NCBI GenBank assembly: GCA_947589545.1
Contig: CANQBA010000014.1
Span: forward strand, 1 to 64,000
DNA from: an uncultured Oscillospiraceae bacterium
GTDB lineage: Bacteria; Bacillota; Clostridia; Oscillospirales; Oscillospiraceae
DNA length: 64,000 bases
Direction of reading: 5' to 3'
The position numbers were made by a program, and so were the translations under genes. A model generated the notes under the pieces. It made no database searches. It was not told where the DNA came from and saw only the letters and a list, made by a program, of their open reading frames with translations. Shown here piece after piece: positions 32,883 through 40,873 of this stretch (the stretch's first letter is position 1; each line of letters begins with the position of its first letter).

Positions 32883-34022
32883 TCAATGCCTCTTCTTCAG
32901 GCTGTCAGGGCCTGACATTCCTTCCCTTCGTCTCTTCAGGTAACGCTCCCGCCACTTCCGAGCCCCTCGGCTGTCGTTAGCACACTCACCCAGGGCGCTC
33001 CTCACGCTTTCGTCCACAGCCAGCCTGTCAAAGCCGAAGTTGTCTTCTGCCATGTGGTACGCGGCAGATTCCTCATCGTTCAGGAAATTGTGGACATTAA
33101 GCTTGCCGTCCCATTGCAAATATAACTCATTCCTCAAACGATTGATCGTTTCGGAATCGGTAAGGGCGTTGGTCCGGGTCACAAAGTTCTCGCTGATCAG
33201 GTCTGGCGAGCTTGCTGACATCTTACCCGTCAGGTCGAGCATCTCGCCCCTGATAAAATCGCCCATAGCGTCATCGCCGCCTCGGAGGCTGGTGAGGACG
33301 CGCTCCTCCTCGTCCTTATCCTTCGCCTGTCTCGCCTGAGCGATCTTCTCCATCGCATAACTGAACCCGAGCGTATTTTTATGATCCTGCATGAGGGGTT
33401 CGTCCTCCAGAAGCTGCTTACGATCATCCAGATCATCGTTGATGGACCTCATGCTTACCTGCGCCCCCAGCGCGGCCAATTCCTTATCCGAAGTCTTCTT
33501 TTTGGCCTGCATGGGTCCCGCGGCGCCGGCGGCGGAGCTTGTACCGATGGGGCTCACCGATCCTGAATAGACGTTCTCCCCCTGCGCCGCCATCATGCCC
33601 TGTCTGTCGGCCTGCGCCTCCAGATGGGAATCGCTCAAAAAGCCCTGTCCCGCGCTTTCGCCCCGGGCCTGGCTCACAACGTGGCTCAGCTCATGCCCCA
33701 GCACCGCCTGACCGGCCGTGCTTGTCAAATCAAGCTGTCCCGGCGCGAAGGCGATACTGGAGCCCTGCGTCATTGCCTGCGCTCCCGCGTCCGCCACGGT
33801 CTGGGACTCATAGAGCTTCACATTGGAAAAGTCCGCCCCGAAGGAGCTCTCCATCTTCTCCCTTATAGCCTCCGGCAGGTCCACACGGTGGCCCATCTGG
33901 GCATCGCTGGGCCGCGCCCCCGCCGCCAGCTCCTGCATGGAGGGGCCGGGGACATTCGTCTCATAGGTCTGTGCCGGCGGCGCCGTATCGGCCCTGCGGC
34001 GTTCCTTATAAATTTGTGACAT
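32883..34022 (-). CDS. DUF4157 (eCIS core) protein, putative CIS-associated effector or metalloprotease
   Basis: 379 residues. The N-terminal DUF4157/eCIS-core domain spans about 45-145, with the zinc-protease-like motif GHELSHVVSQ at about 109-118 and the family pattern VKLYESQTVADAGAQAMTQG followed by SSIAFAPGQ. A disordered linker follows (VSPIGTSSAAGAAGPMQAKK), then about 200 charged helical residues I cannot assign. DUF4157 proteins are found almost always with extracellular contractile injection systems, as cargo or cargo-processing factors. It is separated from the CIS operon by the regulatory operon. Its start follows GGGAGGAAAATTTCC. Confidence 0.85.
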   Translation of the reverse strand: MSQIYKERRRADTAPPAQTYETNVPGPSMQELAAGARPSDAQMGHRVDLPEAIREKMESSFGADFSNVKLYESQTVADAGAQAMTQGSSIAFAPGQLDLTSTAGQAVLGHELSHVVSQARGESAGQGFLSDSHLEAQADRQGMMAAQGENVYSGSVSPIGTSSAAGAAGPMQAKKKTSDKELAALGAQVSMRSINDDLDDRKQLLEDEPLMQDHKNTLGFSYAMEKIAQARQAKDKDEEERVLTSLRGGDDAMGDFIRGEMLDLTGKMSASSPDLISENFVTRTNALTDSETINRLRNELYLQWDGKLNVHNFLNDEESAAYHMAEDNFGFDRLAVDESVRSALGECANDSRGARKWRERYLKRRREGMSGPDSLKKRH

Positions 34023-34437
34023 GGAAATTTTCCTCCCTCATACACATGAAATATGTTTTTGCTTGTCCGCGGGCCCGCACCGGCACCGATATGCCTTTCA
34101 TTTCGTTTTATGCCTGATAAATCATTTTTTTACATTTTTCATCATAATAATATCATGTTCACCCGTGAACAAGTCAATAGGGAAGGACAAAAAAATTTAT
34201 GAAATTATTCTCAATCAATTGGATAAGCAGGCGCATCCGGAGCTGTATTGTCCCCCATACTCCCGCATCTGGGCGGCGTCATTGGGCACCGCCCCGCCAA
34301 TTTCCTGCCGTTCGCGCCGGTTGAGCGTCGTTTACGGCGGAAATGTGGCGCGGCGAGCGAATCGGGAGTATAATTCGTAGGATAGACGTGTTCTTGGCTT
34401 GATGCCGGTCACTGTGTGGAAAGGATGATGATCCTGT
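34023..34437. promoter_or_regulatory. Divergent control region between the DUF4157 gene and the partner-switch operon
   Basis: 415 bases without a gene. The left part is AT-rich and holds the DUF4157 promoter and its palindrome (34147-34177). The right part contains TATAAT at 34370-34375 facing the kinase gene, but no recognisable -35 at 16-18 bases; that promoter may depend on an activator or an alternative sigma factor. Confidence 0.5.
34147..34177 (-). promoter_or_regulatory. DUF4157 promoter with a palindromic operator in the spacer
   Basis: Minus strand: -35 TTGACT (34172-34177). The -10 is GATATT (34149-34154, 17-base spacer) or TATTAT (34147-34152, 19-base spacer). The perfect palindrome TGTTCAC-CC-GTGAACA (34156-34171, plus-strand reading) fills the spacer, so a bound dimer would exclude RNA polymerase. 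Confidence 0.7.
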
Positions 34438-34860
34438 ATGGCGGAGCTCATTGGGCAGAGGGAATTTCCGGCGGACGACCGGGTTCTTGCCGACGTTCTC
34501 AAATATATAACTGGCTCCTTTGAGGTGGCCGGGTGTCCGCCCCGGGCGCTTATGCAGCTTGAGGTATCGGCGGAGGAGATATTTGTAAATATCGCCCACT
34601 ACGGCTACCCCGAGGGAACCGACGGCAAGGCGAAAATAACGCTCTCCCTTGCCGAGGGGCCCGCGGCGGTGGTGGAATTTGCCGACCGCGGCGTGGCCTT
34701 CGACCCGCTGGCAAAGCCGGACGCGGACATTACCCTCTCGGCTGAGGAGCGGCGCATCGGCGGCCTTGGCATTCTCATGGTAAAAAAGGCCATGGACAAC
34801 GTCTCGTACCGCCGGGAGGACGGGATGAACATCCTCACATTGGAAAAACGGTTCGCATGA
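34438..34860 (+). CDS. Anti-sigma-factor-type serine kinase (RsbW/SpoIIAB-like HATPase)
   Basis: 140 residues. HATPase_c_2 fold with the N-box LEVSAEEIFVNIAHYGYPEG, D-box VEFADRGVAFDPLAKP and G-box RRIGGLGILMVKKAMDNVSY. Such kinases bind a sigma factor or other partner and phosphorylate a STAS antagonist; the STAS gene follows at once (four-base overlap of the longest frames). No sigma factor gene is present in the window. First gene of the rightward operon ending with a SpoIIE-type phosphatase. Confidence 0.88.
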   Translation: MAELIGQREFPADDRVLADVLKYITGSFEVAGCPPRALMQLEVSAEEIFVNIAHYGYPEGTDGKAKITLSLAEGPAAVVEFADRGVAFDPLAKPDADITLSAEERRIGGLGILMVKKAMDNVSYRREDGMNILTLEKRFA

Positions 34861-34895
34861 GCGCGGACAGCACTTTTGGAAAGGGGTCACTATCA

Positions 34896-35192
34896 ATGAC
34901 GATCACAAAACAGCAGGACGGTTCAAATCTCACGGTGCTTTTGGGCGGAAGGCTGGACACCAGCACCGCTCCCCAGCTTGACGCGGAGCTCAAGAGCTCC
35001 CTTGGCGGCGTCAAGAATCTTATTCTCGACATGAAGGATCTGGCATACCTCTCCTCCGCCGGACTTCGCGTTATCCTGGCGGCCCAGAAGGTCATGAACA
35101 GGCAGGGCAAGATGGTCGTCCGGCACGTGAACGAGACGATCATGGAGATATTTGACGTCACCGGATTCGTCGATATACTGACTATAGAATGA
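34896..35192 (+). CDS. STAS-domain anti-sigma factor antagonist
   Basis: 98 residues from the ATG at 34896 (MTITKQQDGSNLTVLLGGRL), nine bases after AAAGGGG; an in-frame ATG at 34857 would add 13 residues. The STAS core has the phosphorylatable serine in LAYLSSAGLRVILAAQKVM. It would be the substrate of the upstream kinase and of the SpoIIE-type phosphatase at the end of the operon, forming a complete partner-switch trio. Confidence 0.9.
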   Translation: MTITKQQDGSNLTVLLGGRLDTSTAPQLDAELKSSLGGVKNLILDMKDLAYLSSAGLRVILAAQKVMNRQGKMVVRHVNETIMEIFDVTGFVDILTIE

Positions 35193-36121
35193 ACACGACC
35201 GGAGCGCTCCTTTTTAAAGAGGCATCGCTTGAGGACAGGAGCGTAATAGAGAAATATATGTATCGCTGGGGTGAGGGCTCGTGTCAGCACTCCTTCCCCG
35301 CAATGTATCTTCTTTCCCACAAATACGGCGATTCCTTCTGTGAGCGGGACGGATATCTTTACGTCCTGCGGTCAAAGCTGTGCCGGGACGGGGAGCGGGT
35401 CTACCTCTTTCCCATGGGTGACAGGCATGACGCAAACGGGCTCCGGCGTGCCCTTGAGAACGTCCTTGAGGACGCCCACGCCTATGGCGGCAAAGTGCGC
35501 TTTGAGTCCCTAACCCGGGAGGCCGCGGAGCTCTGCCAGCTTCTCCTGCCGGGGCGCTTTGAGGCGAGGGCGGATCGGGATCTTGCGGAGTATATCTACA
35601 CCTTTGAAAGGCTCGCCTACCAGCGCGGGCCCGAGATGCACTCCCGCCGGCAGGGCGTCAGCACCTTTTTCAACCAGTTCGGCGACCGCACCCGCATCGA
35701 GCGCATCTGCCCCGAAAATCTCCGCGATGTCCGGAGCTTTCAGGCGTTCTGGTCCCACTCCGGCCAGAGCCCGGAGGACGCGGAGCACATGGAGATCGAG
35801 AACACCTCCATCCAGAAGGCTCTGGAGCACTTCGATGAGCTGGGGCTGAAGGGGATCGTGATGTACGTGGACGGGGCATGTGCCGGTTACGCCTACGGCG
35901 CGGCGCTGTCGCCGAAGCACTATGACGTCATCATCGAAAAAGGGGACCGCCGGATCACGAATATCTACCGGGCGCTGAACCGGGAGCATGTGCGCGCCTG
36001 CGCCGGCGGCTTTACGTACATAAACCGCGAGGAGGATCTGGGCGTGGAGGGTCTGCGCCGCGCCAAGCTCATGGATAAGCCGGATATCCTGCTGGAGAAA
36101 TACATAGTTACGGAGGTCTGA
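35189..36121 (+). CDS. DUF2156 (phosphatidylglycerol-lysyltransferase C-terminal-like) protein
   Basis: 310 residues with a tandem GNAT-like fold. Typical DUF2156 segments are YRWGEGSCQHSFPAMYLLSH near the start, and GIVMYVDGACAGYAYGAALS and YKYINREEDLG-like YINREEDLGVEGLRRAKLMD at the end. Stand-alone DUF2156 proteins are soluble and of unknown acceptor; relatives transfer aminoacyl groups to lipids. The ATG overlaps the STAS stop, so it is translated together with the partner-switch genes, which suggests an envelope-related role (inference). Confidence 0.82.
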   Translation: MNTTGALLFKEASLEDRSVIEKYMYRWGEGSCQHSFPAMYLLSHKYGDSFCERDGYLYVLRSKLCRDGERVYLFPMGDRHDANGLRRALENVLEDAHAYGGKVRFESLTREAAELCQLLLPGRFEARADRDLAEYIYTFERLAYQRGPEMHSRRQGVSTFFNQFGDRTRIERICPENLRDVRSFQAFWSHSGQSPEDAEHMEIENTSIQKALEHFDELGLKGIVMYVDGACAGYAYGAALSPKHYDVIIEKGDRRITNIYRALNREHVRACAGGFTYINREEDLGVEGLRRAKLMDKPDILLEKYIVTEV

Positions 36122-36123
36122 GC

Positions 36124-37041
36124 GTGAACAAGACCGAGGCAAGCATATCGCTTATCATCATTACGTTCTTTTCCGCGAGCCAGTACGCGTTTCTGGCGGG
36201 GGTACCGGATTCGGTATCCCAGTTTTCCTTTTTGTTCATCACCGGCCTTGTGGGCTTTCTCATAACCTTCGCGCTCTTCTTCAACGAGCTTTTCCGTATC
36301 GACAAAAAGCAGGTGCTCCAGGGCTTTATCATGGCGGCGGAGACGCTGGCCTTTAATCTCTTCCTGCTCCTGGGCTCCAACGTGGGAGCTACGGTCAGCT
36401 CCTGCGTCATAAGCGCCTATTTTGTGTTCATTCCCCTATTGTCCTTCATCATGTTCAAGGAAAAGCCGGAGCGTCATACGCTTATAGGAAGCGCCGTAGT
36501 CGTCCTGGGCCTCTTTTTCATGATGAACGCCGACGTGAAGGGGCTTCTCAACATCAATATTTTGTATCTGCTCATAGCCGACGTGTGCTTCGCCCTCTAC
36601 ATCATAACGGCGGGCCACTACACCTCGCGCTCCAACCCGGCGGTTCTTGTCATGGGCGAGCGCTTTTTCGGCTGTGTGATGTCGCTTATACTTTGGGTGG
36701 GCCAGAGCGTGATCACGAAAACGCCCATGACGCTGCCCACCCAGTCGGCCTTCTGGGGGAGCGTACTTTTTATAGGGCTTTTCATGCGGGGGATGTACAC
36801 CGTGGTGCAGCTCTACGCCCAGAGATACTTGAGCCCCATGAGCACTTCCCTCATATTTTCAACGGAGATCATCATCACCATGGCCATCTCCCCTGTGCTG
36901 ACGCTCCTCTTCGCGGCGGCGCCGGAGACCATAACGCCCCTGAGGATCGTGGGCGCGGTCATAATGGTCGTGGGGATACTGGCGGCGGACGGGGACTTTA
37001 TGTCCGGGTTCAAAAGGAGGCTTCACCGTGAAAAAGGCTGA
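36124..37041 (+). CDS. DMT-superfamily (EamA) transporter
   Basis: 305 residues with a GTG start two bases after the previous stop. About ten TM segments in two EamA halves (about 5-140 and 150-290; for example AVVVLGLFFMMNADVKGLLN and AVIMVVGILAADGD). Members export amino acids or metabolites; the substrate is unknown. Its place between DUF2156 and the membrane/HATPase protein ties it to the same envelope or stress response. Confidence 0.85.
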   Translation: MNKTEASISLIIITFFSASQYAFLAGVPDSVSQFSFLFITGLVGFLITFALFFNELFRIDKKQVLQGFIMAAETLAFNLFLLLGSNVGATVSSCVISAYFVFIPLLSFIMFKEKPERHTLIGSAVVVLGLFFMMNADVKGLLNINILYLLIADVCFALYIITAGHYTSRSNPAVLVMGERFFGCVMSLILWVGQSVITKTPMTLPTQSAFWGSVLFIGLFMRGMYTVVQLYAQRYLSPMSTSLIFSTEIIITMAISPVLTLLFAAAPETITPLRIVGAVIMVVGILAADGDFMSGFKRRLHREKG

Positions 37042-37936
37042 GCTTTCACGTATAAGGCGGCACGTCCTCCTCATGCTGGCGTGCACCGCCGGATACATGC
37101 TGATGGACATACCCGTTCAGGTCACGCGCTTTTTCCAGTTCGGCCCCGCGGTGGGCATTAAAAATTTCCTGCCGCCGGTAATAGGCATCATCCTCGGCCC
37201 CGCCGGGGTTCTCGGGTGCGCCCTTGGGTGCGTCGCCGGCGGGCTCATTCTGTCCACGCCCGTAAAAATGCTGGCGGCCGAGTGCCTGTCGATCCTTATC
37301 TGCGGCGTCACCGCCTGGGTGGGCTGGCACCGTGGGAATAACGGCCTCTCCCTCAAAAAGCCCGTGGATTATTTGAGATATGTAATACTGATCTCTGTCC
37401 CCGCGGCGCTCTCCGGCGTACTCTGGCGTCTCATAGCCGGGCCCGGCGGACTCAGCCTCGCGGTCGCCTGCATAACGACGGGCCTCCTGATCGGGATCCC
37501 CGTGCTCATACTGGCGGGGTCGATATTTTGCGTGGAACCGGTTCTTCCCCACGGGAGGAAGCAAGAGCACCACGCGTCGGGACAGATAGACCATGACCCG
37601 GACAGCGTCGGGGCCTTCAGCGACCTTCTTGAGGAGAAGCTCCTTCTCACCGGGAAGGTCAATATGAAGCGGCTTTTTGAGCTTCAGAACGTGGTGGAGG
37701 AGGTTTCGCTGCGGGTGCTGAGTGAATACCCGGACGCCACCGTAAACGTGAGCGTGGACTGCCACGACTCCTGCTCCGTGAAATTTGACTATGAGGGGGA
37801 GAAATTCAGTCCTCTCAAGATGAGCCGGGACGGCGACGAGGTCGACATCATGTCCATAAAGCTCATACGCCACCGGGCCCTGAGGGCCTCTCACAGCTTC
37901 TCCGGTGGAGTGAACCGGGTGCATATCGTTGTATAA
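37028..37936 (+). CDS. Membrane protein with a C-terminal degenerate HATPase-like domain
   Basis: 302 residues from a GTG at 37028, overlapping the transporter gene by 14 bases. The first 180 residues hold about six TM segments (RRHVLLMLACTAGYMLMDIP; FLPPVIGIILGPAGVLGCAL). Residues about 205-302 follow the RsbW/SpoIIAB outline: NVVEEVSLRVLSEYPDATVN like an N-box, FDYEGEKFSPLKMSRDGDEV like a D-box region, and IKLIRHRALRASHSFSGGVN at the end. Key ATP-binding residues are not convincing. It looks like a membrane-tethered relative of the anti-sigma kinases, possibly a docking site for the STAS protein (inference). Confidence 0.65.
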   Translation: MKKAELSRIRRHVLLMLACTAGYMLMDIPVQVTRFFQFGPAVGIKNFLPPVIGIILGPAGVLGCALGCVAGGLILSTPVKMLAAECLSILICGVTAWVGWHRGNNGLSLKKPVDYLRYVILISVPAALSGVLWRLIAGPGGLSLAVACITTGLLIGIPVLILAGSIFCVEPVLPHGRKQEHHASGQIDHDPDSVGAFSDLLEEKLLLTGKVNMKRLFELQNVVEEVSLRVLSEYPDATVNVSVDCHDSCSVKFDYEGEKFSPLKMSRDGDEVDIMSIKLIRHRALRASHSFSGGVNRVHIVV

Positions 37937-37969
37937 GGCGCGCCGTAAGGCTACGGAGGTACATCAATC

Positions 37970-40510
37970 ATGGACAAAAAGAGGAATTCCATTCGCACAA
38001 GACTTCGCAAGATGGTGCTCATACTGTGCGTGACGTCACTGGCGGTTAGCGGGGCCGTAGGCCTCGCCGGTCTTTTTACCGTCCGGGGACGGGTGCTTTC
38101 CGACAGCCGGGACTTGGGGAGCACCGCCGCTCAGACAAGCGAGGAGGCTCTGCTGTCCCAGATGAAGCAGAACCTTCTCAAGGTGGTGACCGACAAGGCC
38201 AGCCTTGCCGACGTGGAGCTGGGTCGCTTTCGCGAGCAGATAGAGACCTTCGCGAGTTACATATCCGCCCTCTACGAAAACCCGGAACGGTATGTGTCCC
38301 GTGACGTACCCATCCCGGACGCCGCCAACGCGGGCGTGAACACCATGCAGCGCGTCCTTGCCACCGAGGATGTGAGCGTCCCGGAGATCCGGGAGGAAAT
38401 GGAGCTTCTTAGCAACGTGGAGCAGATCTTTGATCCCGTCATCTCCCAGAACCCGGACACCATCGCCACGATCTATCTCGGCACAAAGAGCGGCGTCATG
38501 ATAAGCTACGACATGTATTCCGACTCCGCCGCCACCGGAGGCGAGTCCTATTACGACTTCTTCAACTCCAACTGGTACCTCACCGCCCGTGACGCCAACG
38601 GCACTATCTTCACCGATGTGTACGACGACGTATACGGACGGGGCCTCACCATCACCTGCGCCGCGCCCTTCTATAACGGCGACGAGTTCATGGGCGTGGT
38701 GTCCATGGACATCCTGGTGGACGACTTAAACCGCATGGTCATCGACGTGGACTTCAGCGCCGGATCCTATGCCTTCCTTGTGGACAGAACCGGCGCGGTC
38801 ATAGCCTCCCCCGACAGCTGGGACGGCGAGGGCATTACGAACATCTACGACAACGGCAACCCCATAAGCACGGTGGCCGACACCGTGATGAGCGGCGCTT
38901 CCGACGTGCTCAGCGTGGAGGACACCTACTACGGCGTGACGCCCATCAGCTCCGCAAGCTGGCACCTGGTAGTCAGCGTTCCCGAGGGCGACATAGTGGC
39001 CCCGGCGCATGCGATACGTGAGGACATCGTCTCCAAGACCAACTCCACCGCCGACTCCATGGACACAAGCATAAAGGCCGTGGTCATTTTCTTCGCCGTG
39101 GCCTTCGTGGCTATGGCGGTCGCCGTGGCGGCATTGAGCTCCCGGTTTTCAAATAACCTGACAACCCCCCTGCTGGCGCTGGGCGACGATGTGAAGAAGA
39201 TCTCCGGCGGGGATCTCAAATACAGGGCGCAAATACTGACCAACGACGAGATCGGCGATCTTGCCGGGGAGTTCAACATGATGACGGAGTCTCTGGACAA
39301 ATACGTCCGGGATCTGACGACCATGACCGCCGAGAAGGAACGCATCGGGGCGGAGCTCAACGTGGCGACCCAGATCCAGAGCTCCATGCTCCCAAGCATC
39401 TTCCCGGCCTTCCCGGAGCGGCAGGAATTTGACATTTTCGCCTCCATGACTCCCGCCAAGGAGGTGGGCGGCGACTTCTACGACTTCTTCATGGTGGACG
39501 AGCGGCACCTGGCCATCGTCATGGCCGACGTCTCCGGAAAGGGCGTTCCGGCGGCCCTCTTCATGGTCATCGGCAAGACGCTCATAAAGGATCACACCGT
39601 CCCGGACACGGATCTTGGCGTGGTGTTCATGGAGGTCAACCGGCTCCTTTGCCAGTCAAACTCTGAGGGCCTCTTTATCACCGCCTTTGAGGGCGTGCTG
39701 GACCTGGTGACCGGTCAGTTCAACTTCGTCAACGCCGGACACGAGATGCCCTTCATCAAGAAGGCCGGCGGGCGCTTTGAGCCGCAGAAGATACGCGCCG
39801 GCTTCGTCCTTGCGGGCATGGAGGGCGTGAGATACCGCATGGGTACCATGAAGCTGGAGCCCGGCGACAAGCTGTTCCAGTACACCGACGGCGTCACTGA
39901 GGCCACCAACGCCAACGAGGAGCTCTACGGCATGGAGCGGCTGGAGGAAGTCCTGAACAAAAACGGCGGCCTTCCGCCCATGGAGCTCCTCCCCGCCGTC
40001 AAGGCTGACATCGACGCATTTGTCGGCGAGGCGCCCCAGTTCGACGACATCACCATGCTGTGCCTTGAGTTCAAAAAGGTCATGGAGGGCACGGATTTTT
40101 ACGAGATAACCATCGACGCCAAGGTCGAAAACATCCCCGTGGTGACGGACTTCGTGAACAGACGGCTGGAGGAGTTCAACTGCCCCGAGTCCATCCTCTC
40201 CCACATTGACATCGCCGTTGACGAGCTTTTCAGCAACATCGCCCAGTTTGCCTACTCCACAGGCGACGGCATGGCTACGGTGCGCGTTGAGACTGAGACT
40301 GATCCCCCCGAGGCCATAATCACCTTTATCGACAAGGGCAAGGCCTACGACCCGCTTAATTTCGCCGACCCTGACACCTCCCTTCCCATCGAAGATCGTG
40401 ATCTTGGCGGCCTTGGCCGGTACATCGTCCGTAAGACCATGGACTCCGTGATCTACGACTACAAGAGCGGCCAGAACATCCTGACAATACGCAAATCCTT
40501 GACCCTCTGA
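37970..40510 (+). CDS. Sensor SpoIIE-type PP2C phosphatase: dCache-TM-HAMP-PP2C-HATPase
   Basis: 846 residues. TM1 is about 15-37, an extracytoplasmic dCache-like sensor 40-340, TM2 369-391, HAMP 393-446, PP2C/SpoIIE 480-702, HATPase_c_2 710-846. The phosphatase metal residues are intact: GGDFYDF (500-506), ADVSGKGVPAALF (519-531), YTDGVTEA (638-645), FDDITML (691-697). The HATPase part has DELFSNIAQFAY and DLGGLGRYIVRKTMD. It should sense an external ligand, dephosphorylate the STAS protein, and possibly also bind the sigma-like partner. Last gene of the partner-switch operon, facing the CIS operon tail to tail. Confidence 0.93.
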   Translation: MDKKRNSIRTRLRKMVLILCVTSLAVSGAVGLAGLFTVRGRVLSDSRDLGSTAAQTSEEALLSQMKQNLLKVVTDKASLADVELGRFREQIETFASYISALYENPERYVSRDVPIPDAANAGVNTMQRVLATEDVSVPEIREEMELLSNVEQIFDPVISQNPDTIATIYLGTKSGVMISYDMYSDSAATGGESYYDFFNSNWYLTARDANGTIFTDVYDDVYGRGLTITCAAPFYNGDEFMGVVSMDILVDDLNRMVIDVDFSAGSYAFLVDRTGAVIASPDSWDGEGITNIYDNGNPISTVADTVMSGASDVLSVEDTYYGVTPISSASWHLVVSVPEGDIVAPAHAIREDIVSKTNSTADSMDTSIKAVVIFFAVAFVAMAVAVAALSSRFSNNLTTPLLALGDDVKKISGGDLKYRAQILTNDEIGDLAGEFNMMTESLDKYVRDLTTMTAEKERIGAELNVATQIQSSMLPSIFPAFPERQEFDIFASMTPAKEVGGDFYDFFMVDERHLAIVMADVSGKGVPAALFMVIGKTLIKDHTVPDTDLGVVFMEVNRLLCQSNSEGLFITAFEGVLDLVTGQFNFVNAGHEMPFIKKAGGRFEPQKIRAGFVLAGMEGVRYRMGTMKLEPGDKLFQYTDGVTEATNANEELYGMERLEEVLNKNGGLPPMELLPAVKADIDAFVGEAPQFDDITMLCLEFKKVMEGTDFYEITIDAKVENIPVVTDFVNRRLEEFNCPESILSHIDIAVDELFSNIAQFAYSTGDGMATVRVETETDPPEAIITFIDKGKAYDPLNFADPDTSLPIEDRDLGGLGRYIVRKTMDSVIYDYKSGQNILTIRKSLTL

Positions 40511-40538
40511 TTGATGACCTTTACAGGTTTGACACACA

Positions 40539-40574
40539 AAAAAAGCGGCTTCCCGTGCGGGAAGCCGCTTTTTT
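40539..40574. terminator. Bidirectional terminator between the partner-switch and CIS operons
   Basis: AAAAAAGCGGCTTCCC / GGGAAGCCGCTTTTTT, a perfect 16-bp stem with loop GTGC, symmetrical A and T runs. Confidence 0.9.
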
Positions 40575-40590
40575 GAAGCCCTTTATTTTT

Positions 40591-40751
40591 TCAGCTTCTC
40601 AAGTCCTCATCCTCCACATAGAGCGACACCTCGCCGCAATGCGGACAGACGGCGGCCTTGGGCTTTACGGCGGAGAGGCCCGGACGACGATCCCGTAACC
40701 GGAGGTGATGCCATAATCCTCCATCATCTCCGCTCCGCTGCGAACACATTT
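40591..40751 (-). pseudogene. Decayed zinc-ribbon protein gene
   Basis: Reading leftward, one frame gives RKCVRSGAEMMEDYGITSGY followed by GIVVRASPP and a stop. A second frame, shifted by one base, continues VKPKAAVCPHCGEVSLYVED and EDLRS to TGA at 40591. Together they match a small two-CxxC zinc-ribbon protein, but the first ribbon has lost a cysteine (CVRS for CxxC) and the frame is broken. No start codon with a ribosome site is left. Confidence 0.6.
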
Positions 40752-40854
40752 ACGTAGAGGGCGAGGCAAAGAACATCAGGACGAACTTCGCAGCCACCTT
40801 GACCACATTTCCGCCGATGACGGACGCAAGCCAGGGGGCGGTAAGTCCAAAAAG
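40750..40854 (-). pseudogene. Possible C-terminal fragment of a membrane protein
   Basis: A leftward frame bounded by stops encodes LFGLTAPWLASVIGGNVVKV and AAKFVLMFFASPST. It looks like the last helix or two of a membrane protein without its beginning. The rest of the 40511-40873 gap contains only this, the zinc-ribbon remnant and the terminator. Confidence 0.3.
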
Positions 40855-40873
40855 CTATTTGATGTCCTTACTT

